Source of the DNA: Chloroflexota bacterium
GTDB taxonomy: Bacteria > Chloroflexota > Anaerolineae > Anaerolineales > Villigracilaceae
Reading direction: 5' to 3'
NCBI GenBank assembly: GCA_016191985.1
Contig: JACPVB010000026.1
Coordinates: forward strand, 1-23,439
DNA: 23,439 bases
Part shown: piece by piece, positions 1 to 5,846 of the stretch
How the letters are laid out: the number at the start of each line of letters is the position of its first letter
Position numbering within the stretch: the stretch's first letter is position 1
Notes under the pieces: generated by a model
Told to the model about the DNA's origin: nothing
What the model saw: the letters and a program-made list of their open reading frames with translations, nothing else
The model's database searches: none
Program-made: the position numbers and the translations under genes

Positions 1-123
1 GCCCCGAAGCCCGACCAATGGGATGAAGGCGGTCTCTACGTTTTTACTCCCCGTCAATGCCTGGCATGGACAAAGTTCTTCGAAAACCCCACCAAGTTTG
101 TGTTTGAGTCGGAGGACTCATGA
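1..123 (+). CDS. Pyridoxamine 5'-phosphate oxidase-like protein, C-terminal end (5' end outside window)
   Basis: An open frame enters from the left edge and stops at TGA 121-123, giving 40 residues. The tail contains LYVFTPRQCLAWTKFFENP followed by TKFVFE. This TPR-x-x-x-AW-x-x-F-x-x-x-PT-x-x-F pattern is what I know from the C-terminus of pyridoxamine-5'-phosphate-oxidase-fold (split-barrel FMN-binding) proteins. The FMN-binding part lies outside the window, so cofactor and substrate cannot be judged. The stop overlaps the start of the next gene in an ATGA arrangement (120-123), which implies translational coupling with the ABM-domain protein and cotranscription with the exporter that follows. 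The family call rests on a short tail and is moderate. Confidence 0.6.
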   Translation, partial: APKPDQWDEGGLYVFTPRQCLAWTKFFENPTKFVFESEDS

Positions 124-428
124 TCGCACGCATGTGGCATGGCAGGGTCCCCACATCCAAGGCGGAGGCGTATCGTGAATTTCTGAACGTGCGTGCGATT
201 CCAGATTACCGTTCGGTACAGGGGAATCTCAGCGTGCATATCCTTGAACGCGCCGAGGGTGAAGTTACACATTTCATCACGCTCACGTTCTGGGAAAACC
301 TGGAGGTCATCAAAGCCTTTGCAGGCGAAGACATCGAGATTGCCAAGTATTATCCTGAAGATAAGGACTTTCTGCTTGAGTTCGAACCCACTGTCTTTCA
401 CTACGAAGTTGTAGGGCAGTCTGAATAA
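120..428 (+). CDS. Antibiotic biosynthesis monooxygenase (ABM)-like dimeric alpha/beta-barrel protein
   Basis: A 102-residue protein, about the normal length for a single ABM or dimeric ferredoxin-like barrel domain. The start MIARMWHGRVPTSKAEAYREF is the usual first strand and helix. The centre (ITLTFWENLEVIKAFAGED) is the second half-barrel, with the aromatic W common in ABM proteins, and the end EFEPTVFHYEVV is the last strand. Such proteins act as cofactor-free monooxygenases, haem-related enzymes or simple small-molecule binders, and no catalytic assignment is possible here. The start ATG at 120 overlaps the upstream stop, and its own stop (426-428) overlaps the next start in a TAATG arrangement, so the oxidase-like protein, this protein and the LysE exporter probably form one coupled operon. 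An enzyme-plus-exporter role on a small metabolite is inference. Confidence 0.72.
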   Translation: MIARMWHGRVPTSKAEAYREFLNVRAIPDYRSVQGNLSVHILERAEGEVTHFITLTFWENLEVIKAFAGEDIEIAKYYPEDKDFLLEFEPTVFHYEVVGQSE

Positions 429-1036
429 TGTGGATCTATCTTCTGCAAGGCATTGGCTATGGTTTTGCAGCTTCGTCGCAGCCCGGGCCTTTACAAACGT
501 ATTTAATATCGCAAACTCTTACGCGCGGCTGGAAGCAGACGCTTCCAGCCGTATTGGCGCCGCTTCTTAGCGACGGCCCAATTGTCACGCTCTGTTTATT
601 GGTTTTGAGTCAAGTGCCTGCGTGGCTGCAAAGAGGTCTTTATATTGTTGGGGGATTATTTGTTTTATATTTGGCGCACAGCACGTATCGGTCATGGAAA
701 AGTTTTGACCCTGAAGCAACTGCTGCCTCTGCTGGCCAGCCGAATGTATTTAGAACGGCATTGCTGAATCTCTTAAACCCCGGGCCCTATCTTTTTTGGT
801 CTCTTATTTCTGGCCCGATCCTGATCAGAGGCTGGCGCGAAACACCGGCTTTTGGGATCAGTTTTCTGCTGGGCTTTTACCTGACCTTGGTCGGCGGCTA
901 CGCTCTCACGGTGATGATCTTCGGGCTTGCGCAAAAACTTGGACCCAAAGTCAACCGTGCCATGTTGGGAATGGCAGCGATTGCGTTGTTTTGCTTTGGG
1001 GTGTATCAATTATGGCTGGGATTCTTTAACATGTAG
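428..1036 (+). CDS. LysE-family translocator (amino acid or metabolite exporter)
   Basis: A 202-residue, strongly hydrophobic protein with about six membrane segments, the usual size for LysE/RhtB exporters. The N-terminus includes GYGFAASSQPGPLQTYLISQ, where the SQPGP stretch corresponds to the conserved PGP motif of the first helix. The second conserved PGP (LLNPGPYLFW, about residue 117) begins the second half, fitting the internal repeat of this family. The family exports amino acids or related small molecules through the inner membrane, and the substrate is not visible. Its start overlaps the preceding ABM gene stop by one base. The stop codon TAG (1034-1036) lies inside the left arm of an inverted repeat (1033-1046), so a repeat insertion may have set the present C-terminus. 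Confidence 0.82.
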   Translation: MWIYLLQGIGYGFAASSQPGPLQTYLISQTLTRGWKQTLPAVLAPLLSDGPIVTLCLLVLSQVPAWLQRGLYIVGGLFVLYLAHSTYRSWKSFDPEATAASAGQPNVFRTALLNLLNPGPYLFWSLISGPILIRGWRETPAFGISFLLGFYLTLVGGYALTVMIFGLAQKLGPKVNRAMLGMAAIALFCFGVYQLWLGFFNM

Positions 1037-1094
1037 GGGCGACCCGTCAGGGTTCGTAACGATACTCTTTTCTCGCTGGGCGGGTCGCCCCTAC
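1033..1094. repeat. Inverted repeat, 14-bp perfect arms
   Basis: GTAGGGGCGACCCG (1033-1046) is exactly complementary to CGGGTCGCCCCTAC (1081-1094), with 34 bases between the arms. The left arm contains the stop codon of the LysE-family gene. The arms could fold in RNA, but there is no T-run, so this is not a typical intrinsic terminator. It resembles a dispersed MITE- or REP-like palindrome placed between two genes. Confidence 0.75.
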
Positions 1095-1116
1095 TTTATA
1101 TATTCAAGGAGTCAAA

Positions 1117-1410
1117 ATGAATATTGTTCACGTGCATGTGCATGTCAAACCTGAGATGATCGATGCGTTCAAAGAAGCCACCATCGAGAATGCCAGTCAC
1201 AGCGTAAAGGAAGAGGGCATCGAGCGATTCGATGTCATCCAGCAAAATGATGACCCGACTCGCTTCATCCTTGTGGAAGTATATAAAACAGACGAGGCTT
1301 CTTTTGCGCACAAAGAGACCGCGCATTATTTGAAATGGCGTGATACGGTTGCCGACATGATGGCTGAGCCGAGGCAGGGAATTAAGTTTACGAATATCTT
1401 TCCTGAGTAA
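1117..1410 (+). CDS. LsrG-like ABM-domain monooxygenase
   Basis: A 97-residue single ABM domain, the length of LsrG (AI-2 catabolic) and similar proteins. MNIVHVHVHVKPEMIDAFKEA forms strand 1 and helix 1. ENASHSVKEEGIERFDVIQQ followed by DDPTRFILVEVY is the strand 2-3 region, with the E-x-G-x-x-R/x-F-D pattern typical of this subfamily. ETAHYLKWRDTVADMM is the conserved helix with the His that sits in the pocket. A ribosome site AAGGAG (about 1106-1111) precedes the ATG well. It is followed by an iron-containing alcohol dehydrogenase across a repeat-filled gap of 109 bases. The pair suggests metabolism of a small carbonyl or AI-2-like compound, which is inference. Related proteins in the family are often annotated only as putative quinol monooxygenase. 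Confidence 0.75.
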   Translation: MNIVHVHVHVKPEMIDAFKEATIENASHSVKEEGIERFDVIQQNDDPTRFILVEVYKTDEASFAHKETAHYLKWRDTVADMMAEPRQGIKFTNIFPE

Positions 1411-1417
1411 CGAGAGG

Positions 1418-1504
1418 GTGCGTCGCACCAGACGGGTTAGATTCTCCTCTTTATGAGAGAATCTACTCGTGAAGATTCTGCTACTTAAGTAAGGTGCGAC
1501 GCAC
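1418..1504. repeat. Inverted repeat element with nested hairpin
   Basis: GTGCGTCGCACC (1418-1429) pairs with GGTGCGACGCAC (1493-1504), a perfect 12-bp match. Each arm is itself nearly palindromic. Inside lies a second perfect 9-bp hairpin, TAGATTCTC (1438-1446) with GAGAATCTA (1457-1465). The element fills almost the whole gap between the LsrG-like gene and the alcohol dehydrogenase, and leaves the ribosome site GGAGG at 1508-1512 free. It looks like a small dispersed palindromic (MITE-like) unit. Confidence 0.7.
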
Positions 1505-1519
1505 TTTGGAGGTTGACAA

Positions 1520-2668
1520 ATGTCTTTTGAATTCGCCACTGCGCATCGAGTCATCTTTGGAGCGGGGAAACTGAATCAGTTGAGCAAGCAGGTTGAAGGG
1601 CGTGCGAAGCGTATTTTATTTGTGTGTGGAAATTCGTCGGATGCGATTGTGCGTGTGAGGGAGATTCTCTCTGCACAGGGAATCCTATTTGATGAATTTC
1701 ACGTTCGTGGCGAGCCGACGGTGGATACGGCTTCCGAGGGGGCGAAGCTTGCACGTAGCTGTGACATGGTCATCGGCCTGGGCGGCGGCAGTGTGTTGGA
1801 TGCGGGCAAGGCCATTGCTGCGCTGGCGACGAATCGCAGCGATGTGTTTGATTACCTCGAAGTCGTTGGCAAGGGGCAGGCATTGACCGAAGCGCCTTTG
1901 CCGTATATCGCCGTCCCAACCACCGCAGGGACAGGCTCGGAGGTGACGCGCAACGCAGTGCTTGAGTCGCCTGCGCATGGATTGAAGATCAGCCTGCGCA
2001 GCCCGTCGATGCTGCCGAGCATTGCGCTGGTTGACCCTGAGTTGACGTACACGCTGCCGCCCGCCGTCACAGCGAGTTCTGGTTTGGATGCGCTCACGCA
2101 ATTGATCGAACCGTTCGTTTCTGTGAAGGCAAACCCGATGACCGATGCTATTTGCCGCGAGGGGATTCACCATGCGGCGAGTTCATTGAGGGGGGCATAT
2201 CATAATGGCGAAAATAAATCTGCGCGCGAAGGAATGTCATTGGCAAGTTTATTTGGCGGGATGGCATTGGCGAATGCCGCGCTTGGAGCCGTGCATGGAT
2301 TCGCGGGTCCGCTGGGAGGCATGCTTCACGCGCCACATGGGGAACTTTGTGCGCGCTTGCTGCCGCTGGTGATGGATGCAAATATCAAGGCGCTGGGAGA
2401 ACGTCAACCTGAGAATGTTGCCCTTCAAAGATACGTTGAGATCGCGCAGATCGTTACTGGAAATAAAAACGCCACCGCAGAAGATGGCGTGAAGTGGGTA
2501 AGTGACCTGGTTAACGAGTTGAAAATTCCATCCCTTTCAGCGCATGGGATGAATGAGTCGCATATCCCTGAGGCCGTGCAGAAGACTTTGAATGCTAATA
2601 GTACTAAGGGGAATCCAATTGCTTTGACTGAATCGGAATTGATGGATATTTTAGAAAAGTCACTGTAA
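1520..2668 (+). CDS. Iron-containing (group III) alcohol dehydrogenase
   Basis: A 382-residue protein of the expected length for the Fe-ADH/FucO family. The N-terminal Rossmann-like half carries the dinucleotide motif GLGGGSVLDAGKAIA (86-100) and PTTAGTGSE (133-141). The C-terminal helical metal domain has D190, H259 and H273 at three of the four usual metal-ligand positions (D194, H198, H263, H277 in E. coli FucO). The second ligand position is Q194 in the context LDALTQLIEPF, and the catalytic-region His of HPLG is Gly (AGPLGG). Similar Q-containing members are known to me in the family, so activity is not excluded, but metal choice may differ. Substrate is unknown. GGAGG at 1508-1512 is the ribosome site. 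The gene is the last of the plus-strand block and converges with the minus-strand lamin-tail gene. Confidence 0.88.
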   Translation: MSFEFATAHRVIFGAGKLNQLSKQVEGRAKRILFVCGNSSDAIVRVREILSAQGILFDEFHVRGEPTVDTASEGAKLARSCDMVIGLGGGSVLDAGKAIAALATNRSDVFDYLEVVGKGQALTEAPLPYIAVPTTAGTGSEVTRNAVLESPAHGLKISLRSPSMLPSIALVDPELTYTLPPAVTASSGLDALTQLIEPFVSVKANPMTDAICREGIHHAASSLRGAYHNGENKSAREGMSLASLFGGMALANAALGAVHGFAGPLGGMLHAPHGELCARLLPLVMDANIKALGERQPENVALQRYVEIAQIVTGNKNATAEDGVKWVSDLVNELKIPSLSAHGMNESHIPEAVQKTLNANSTKGNPIALTESELMDILEKSL

Positions 2669-2710
2669 AAAATAAACCCTATTCAGCGTATGCTTTGTTG
2701 GCTAACATTT

Positions 2711-3649
2711 CTATTGAGGATAATTGCCAGCGCCAGGTGAGCTTGTTTCGGTTATTTTCCAATTTGTATCTATATCTTCATTTGCTGGAATAATCCGTTG
2801 GACTGACCAACAGGCGAAAGAAGAATCGTTAAATGGTATTTTATCCATATTGTCATCTTTACTTGATAGAGGAGAACCACCTAAAACAGGTGAACCATAA
2901 GTTGAAATAACGGTACTGATATTGTTTTTGTCGCCTTGGTAAAGAACAATAGGGTCGCGATTTGTAACTTCAATGCCGTCGTTTTCATCTCCAAGTAGTT
3001 GTCCATCGACCGCCGTTAAAATTATTGTTGCAGGTGGAAATCTATAAGGCATAATTCTGTCTGAAGTAACAAAAGGATAACCTGGAGCCAAAATTACAGC
3101 AAAGCCATGAGGAGGAATTAAGGTCGTGTTTGTAACTGCTCCAAGATTTACAGTTGGATACCGTGACCCCCAAGTTACTATTACTTCTGCTTCTTCACCA
3201 TCTGTAAACAATAAACCAGACATATCAATGTCTGTGTCTCCGCTATTATAAATTTCAATAAATTCATTTCTAGCATCTGCGCCGCATGGATTTCCTAATA
3301 CTTCTGTTATTACAAGATTTTTTGGACTGGACGCCACTACTCCGACACTCGGTGTAACCAAAATTGTAGGTGTATTTGTTTCAAGGCGGTTATTTTGGAT
3401 AACGAGAATTTCTGTTGGAATAACAGTTTCAGTAGTGGTAGCTTTTTCTGGATTTGGCTGTACCATTAAAAATACACCACCGCCTACTAAGAGAATACCA
3501 ACGGTAAGAGCAATTTTTCTATTAGAGGGGGTCACATCAATAACAATTGGCTTTTTTATTGTGGCAATTCCAAGAAGGAGAAAAACGATTCCCCCAATAA
3601 CTAAAATAGTAGGGAGCGGTGTGTCTTTAAGGGCGGTTAAGAATTCCAT
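2711..3649 (-). CDS. Membrane-anchored lamin tail domain (LTD) protein
   Basis: A 312-residue protein. Two hydrophobic segments occupy residues about 13-31 (PTILVIGGIVFLLLGIA) and 46-63 (IALTVGILLVGGGVFLM), and the rest lies outside the membrane. After a Thr/Pro-rich linker, residues about 110-200 match the lamin tail domain pattern: LVITEVLGNPCG, then NEFIEIYNSGD, SGLLFTDGEE and later IPPHGFAVI. This Ig-like fold is found in many bacterial surface proteins, often beside nucleases or adhesins, but no enzymatic domain is present here. The remainder (about 200-312) is unassigned. The ribosome site AGGAAGGA precedes the ATG. The gene is AT-rich, read opposite to the alcohol dehydrogenase operon and followed 6 bases after its stop by an AACAAAGC site, so it looks like an accessory gene. 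Function unknown. Confidence 0.72.
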   Translation of the reverse strand: MEFLTALKDTPLPTILVIGGIVFLLLGIATIKKPIVIDVTPSNRKIALTVGILLVGGGVFLMVQPNPEKATTTETVIPTEILVIQNNRLETNTPTILVTPSVGVVASSPKNLVITEVLGNPCGADARNEFIEIYNSGDTDIDMSGLLFTDGEEAEVIVTWGSRYPTVNLGAVTNTTLIPPHGFAVILAPGYPFVTSDRIMPYRFPPATIILTAVDGQLLGDENDGIEVTNRDPIVLYQGDKNNISTVISTYGSPVLGGSPLSSKDDNMDKIPFNDSSFACWSVQRIIPANEDIDTNWKITETSSPGAGNYPQ

Positions 3650-3810
3650 GTTTTTTCCTTCCTGAATTTTTTTGTGCGCCAGCTAGCCGACAGTTTGCGT
3701 TACCGGACACTGAGGCGGACGTGGACTCTGCTTGAGATGTAGAAAAAACTCGAAGCCAGAAAATGCTTGACGGGAAGCGCGCACTGGACGCTTTGTTATC
3801 CGCCTGCGGT
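3650..3810. other. Gap between HEPN and LTD genes with cassette-like sequence
   Basis: This spacer holds no ORF. Read on the minus strand, the HEPN stop is followed by a short CCGC/GCGG hairpin and then GGATAACAAAGCG (about 3804-3792). It ends with a short A-rich leader and the ribosome site of the LTD gene. The bases are more GC-rich than the flanking genes. The site resembles the first half (R'' box) of integron attC sites, but I could not find the matching GTTRRRY end, so it is recorded only as a possible recombination junction. Confidence 0.35.
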
Positions 3811-4395
3811 TTAGATACCAACCTGCTTTACCCAATCTCGAATTAATCCGCCAATGCGTTCAATATCTTCAAGTTCGAGTTCTCCGCTGTGCATGATTAC
3901 ATTTCGAGAGCGTTCAATTGTTACCATAAGTTGCCTTGCCCATTCAAGCGAGCGAATAAAGGGTTCAAATTTATCCCAGTTTTGATTGATGATAGCAATC
4001 AAATCACTAAAATCAGTGTAGTTTAGAGGTTCATCACCTCTTGGGGTATGCCAGCGTATTTTTGCTTCTTCTGCTTGGCGGCTTTCCGCTCTCTCCCGAA
4101 CTTTGTTCGGTACGCTTGTCTGCCACCAGTCTGCCCCAATTTGTTCAAGTAAGACCGTAGACACTAACCGTCTTACAGAGTTTTCGAAACTTGCAATGGC
4201 TGTGTAAACTCCCGCCATGCGTAAAGCCCTTGCAACCATGTCTTTATCTAACAACTCAATCGAAAGCCTTTTCACAATTTCGTCATCAACGAGTTTGTTA
4301 GAACCAAGATGATTTAATCGCCCATTAGCATCTAAAGCGTCTTCTGCTAATAAGCCACGAAGAACGAAAGAATAAACTTGGTCAACTTTACTCAT
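3811..4395 (-). CDS. Swt1-like HEPN domain protein, predicted RNase
   Basis: A 194-residue all-helical protein. The C-terminal part contains ERSRNVIMHSGEL (161-173), in which R164-N165 and H169 form the R-N-x-x-x-H (Rx4-6H) motif of HEPN ribonucleases. An earlier helix, AIASFENSVRRLVSTVLLEQ (67-86), with DWW soon after, is the usual first half of Swt1-type HEPN domains. HEPN proteins with this motif commonly act as metal-independent RNases in toxin-antitoxin, abortive-infection and other conflict systems, and RNase activity here is inferred from the motif. The N-terminal 60 residues are not assigned. Its start overlaps the DUF5343 stop in a TCAT/ATGA arrangement (4392-4395), so the two proteins are made together and may form a complex. 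It is the best defence-type candidate in the window. Confidence 0.72.
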   Translation of the reverse strand: MSKVDQVYSFVLRGLLAEDALDANGRLNHLGSNKLVDDEIVKRLSIELLDKDMVARALRMAGVYTAIASFENSVRRLVSTVLLEQIGADWWQTSVPNKVRERAESRQAEEAKIRWHTPRGDEPLNYTDFSDLIAIINQNWDKFEPFIRSLEWARQLMVTIERSRNVIMHSGELELEDIERIGGLIRDWVKQVGI

Positions 4396-5015
4396 TTTAG
4401 CAAATGCTCCTTAAGACTTTTGAAAAGAGCGTCATAAACTGCCGTGTCTCTAGTTGCTGGCAAAATTATTTGTATGTTATAGCAAAGTTGGCCTATGGGC
4501 AGAGATTGAATTTGACTTACAACAGATTGCGAAGATTCATTATTTTGAGATTCGGTTTCAACCACTTCTTGTGTAGGTGCAGAAGGGGGAATTTTCCAAT
4601 CAGCCAAAGCGCATAAAGCCACAAAGGTTTGCGCCATGTCGTCAAGGACAGTATCAGTCTTTTGACCTTGTGTAAGGGTCTTAAGTTTGTTCTTAACATC
4701 TGATAGCGAAAGGTTGTTAGCTTTAATATTTATGCGGAATAAATCATCGTATGCTTCTCGGATGCCTTCTGCTAAAACCCTTCCACCTTCGGTTTGGTCG
4801 AGGAATTTATAGTAGCGTTCCGTAGGGATTGAATTGTCATCCAAGAATTTCAAACCCTTAAGGACGCCAATTGCCAAACGGTCAGCGGCTGTTTTATATT
4901 CGAGCGATTCGAGAAAACGAGTTGTAAATTTTTCTGGCGCTTGAGCAGTTTGAATTGCGTTTAATATGCCTTCAAGGTTTTTGGTTGATGTCAGGTAAGC
5001 AGTTGTCAGTGTCAT
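4392..5015 (-). CDS. DUF5343 family protein
   Basis: A 207-residue protein. Residues 1-140 follow the DUF5343 pattern: an N-terminal TTAYLTSTKNLEGILNAIQ, then FTTRFLESLEYKTAADR, LKGLKFLD, a FLDQTEGGRVLAEGIREAY block and LKTLTQGQKTD. The arrangement looks like a winged-helix/helical DNA- or protein-binding domain, but function is unknown. A Gln/Ser/Glu-rich linker (about 150-168) leads to a short C-terminal segment with SLPIGQLCYNIQIILP and ALFKSLKEHLLK, which resembles tails that dock onto a partner or bind effectors. The next gene, a Swt1-like HEPN protein, starts inside its stop codon. The ribosome site AAGGAAGGA sits just upstream. A role as regulator, antitoxin or target sensor of the HEPN protein is inference from coupling and order only. 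Confidence 0.7.
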   Translation of the reverse strand: MTLTTAYLTSTKNLEGILNAIQTAQAPEKFTTRFLESLEYKTAADRLAIGVLKGLKFLDDNSIPTERYYKFLDQTEGGRVLAEGIREAYDDLFRINIKANNLSLSDVKNKLKTLTQGQKTDTVLDDMAQTFVALCALADWKIPPSAPTQEVVETESQNNESSQSVVSQIQSLPIGQLCYNIQIILPATRDTAVYDALFKSLKEHLLK

Positions 5016-5077
5016 GTTTTATTCCTTCCTTTTTAGTTGAACATATTTGACGTTTAGAATGTGGCGACTAACTCTGT

Positions 5078-5106
5078 ATTATGCAAGATTTGTTGTAAAA
5101 TGTCCC
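5078..5106 (-). promoter_or_regulatory. Possible promoter of the DUF5343-HEPN pair
   Basis: On the minus strand GGGACA (5106-5101) and CATAAT (5083-5078) are separated by exactly 17 bases. The -10 matches consensus at five of six positions and the -35 at four. The DUF5343 start is about 60 bases downstream. It is weak evidence on its own, but no better pair was found in this gap. Confidence 0.35.
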
Positions 5107-5111
5107 CGTGC

Positions 5112-5166
5112 GGGGTGTTATACAGCGAAACTTGTATAACTGACTATATACTGCATTATACGCCCC
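5112..5166. repeat. Nested palindromes upstream of DUF5343
   Basis: GTTATAC (5117-5123) and GTATAAC (5134-5140) form a perfect 7-bp hairpin with a 10-base loop. Around it, a longer imperfect pairing links GGGGTGTTATACAG (5112-5125) with CTGCATTATACGCCCC (5151-5166), leaving extrahelical bases. The structure lies just upstream of the possible DUF5343-HEPN promoter. It could be an operator, a recombination site or a small structured RNA, and the sequence does not decide between these. Confidence 0.5.
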
Positions 5167-5204
5167 ACGCTAAGTTAGGACAAGAAATCAAAACTAACAG
5201 CTGA

Positions 5205-5291
5205 TTATTTCTGAAACTTCTTGTGTAACTCCATCACCACGAACACGATCACGCCTGCACCTGTCGCAATGGATAGGTCGAGTCCGCTAAG
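5205..5291 (-). pseudogene. 3' remnant of a cation-transporting P-type ATPase
   Basis: Read on the minus strand, 28 codons followed by TAA encode LSGLDLSIATGAGVIVFVVM followed by ELHKKFQK. This matches the last 28 residues of the intact P-type ATPase in this window (LSGCDLSIAAASGVVVFTVM followed by EMGKKLKK) at 18 of 28 positions, with both proteins ending at the same point. Upstream of the fragment the frame runs straight into a stop, at a GCCTAACAAA sequence (5303-5294). It is therefore the surviving tail of a second, diverged ATPase gene, cut off exactly at that junction. It is unlikely to be translated. Confidence 0.8.
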
Positions 5292-5378
5292 GGTTTGTTA
5301 GGCGCGATCTTGGCAAGAAAAACTAATTTAATCAGTACTTGAAGGCTGGGCAATCGTTAATAGGTAAGGCAGAAATGC

Positions 5379-5807
5379 CTATTTTTTTGCAGTTTTCCAT
5401 AGTATTCCGTGTATATGCCCGTCTTGAGACTTTATATACTCATGTGACTTTTGCAAGATTTGCTCAAGGATTGGCAGCTCCACATCGCCAAGCCGCTTGA
5501 TATAAAGACAATACCCCGTAGTGGTATGTTTCCCTAACTTGGCCAGCAATTCAGAGTAGCGCGCCGTGCCGTCCATCAGGTAAATGGTGGTCTTACCTTT
5601 TCTTGGATGAAAGCCAAGAATATGCCCGTCGCCTTCGCGCCCGCTGTCGTATTTGTAATGGTAGGTATCAAACCCGATCGTGCCCACATTCCACAGCTTT
5701 GGCTCATGTCCGCTTATTTGCTGCATCATTTCAATCAGCACAAGGGAATCTTTTACAGTTTGCTCATCATCAAGGGAAGCAATGTAGTCTTTGACTGATT
5801 TGTCCAT
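5379..5807 (-). CDS. DUF1801 domain protein (YdhG-like)
   Basis: A 142-residue single-domain protein of normal DUF1801 length. Recognisable parts are the N-terminal VKDYIASLDDEQTVKDSLVLIEMM helix region (about 5-28), the KLWNVGTIGFDTYHYKY strand (about 37-53), HPRKGKTTIYLMDG, and the C-terminal LGKHTTTGYCLYIKRLGDVE, a hallmark of the family. DUF1801 shares the YdhG/frataxin-like fold and its biochemical role is unknown. It starts 39 bases after the RibD/DHFR-like gene on the same strand and probably belongs to the transcription unit that begins at the lactonase promoter. The ribosome site is weak (AGGA, 8 bases before ATG). The stop TAG is at 5381-5379. Confidence 0.82.
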   Translation of the reverse strand: MDKSVKDYIASLDDEQTVKDSLVLIEMMQQISGHEPKLWNVGTIGFDTYHYKYDSGREGDGHILGFHPRKGKTTIYLMDGTARYSELLAKLGKHTTTGYCLYIKRLGDVELPILEQILQKSHEYIKSQDGHIHGILWKTAKK

Positions 5808-5846
5808 ACGTTAATCCTATTATGCTAAAAATTATAAAAAGAGGAA

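Noticed and set aside
5112..5303. Complete integron attC site
   Set aside because: GTTAGGC and related boxes exist, but no pair with RYYYAAC and GTTRRRY ends plus complementary inner boxes at proper spacing was found by eye. Only a weaker cassette-like hypothesis is kept.
5361..5388. Hairpin AGGCA-GAAA-TGCCT followed by a T-run on the plus strand
   Set aside because: The T-run is the complement of the terminal Lys codons of the DUF1801 gene, the stem has only five pairs, and no plus-strand gene precedes it.
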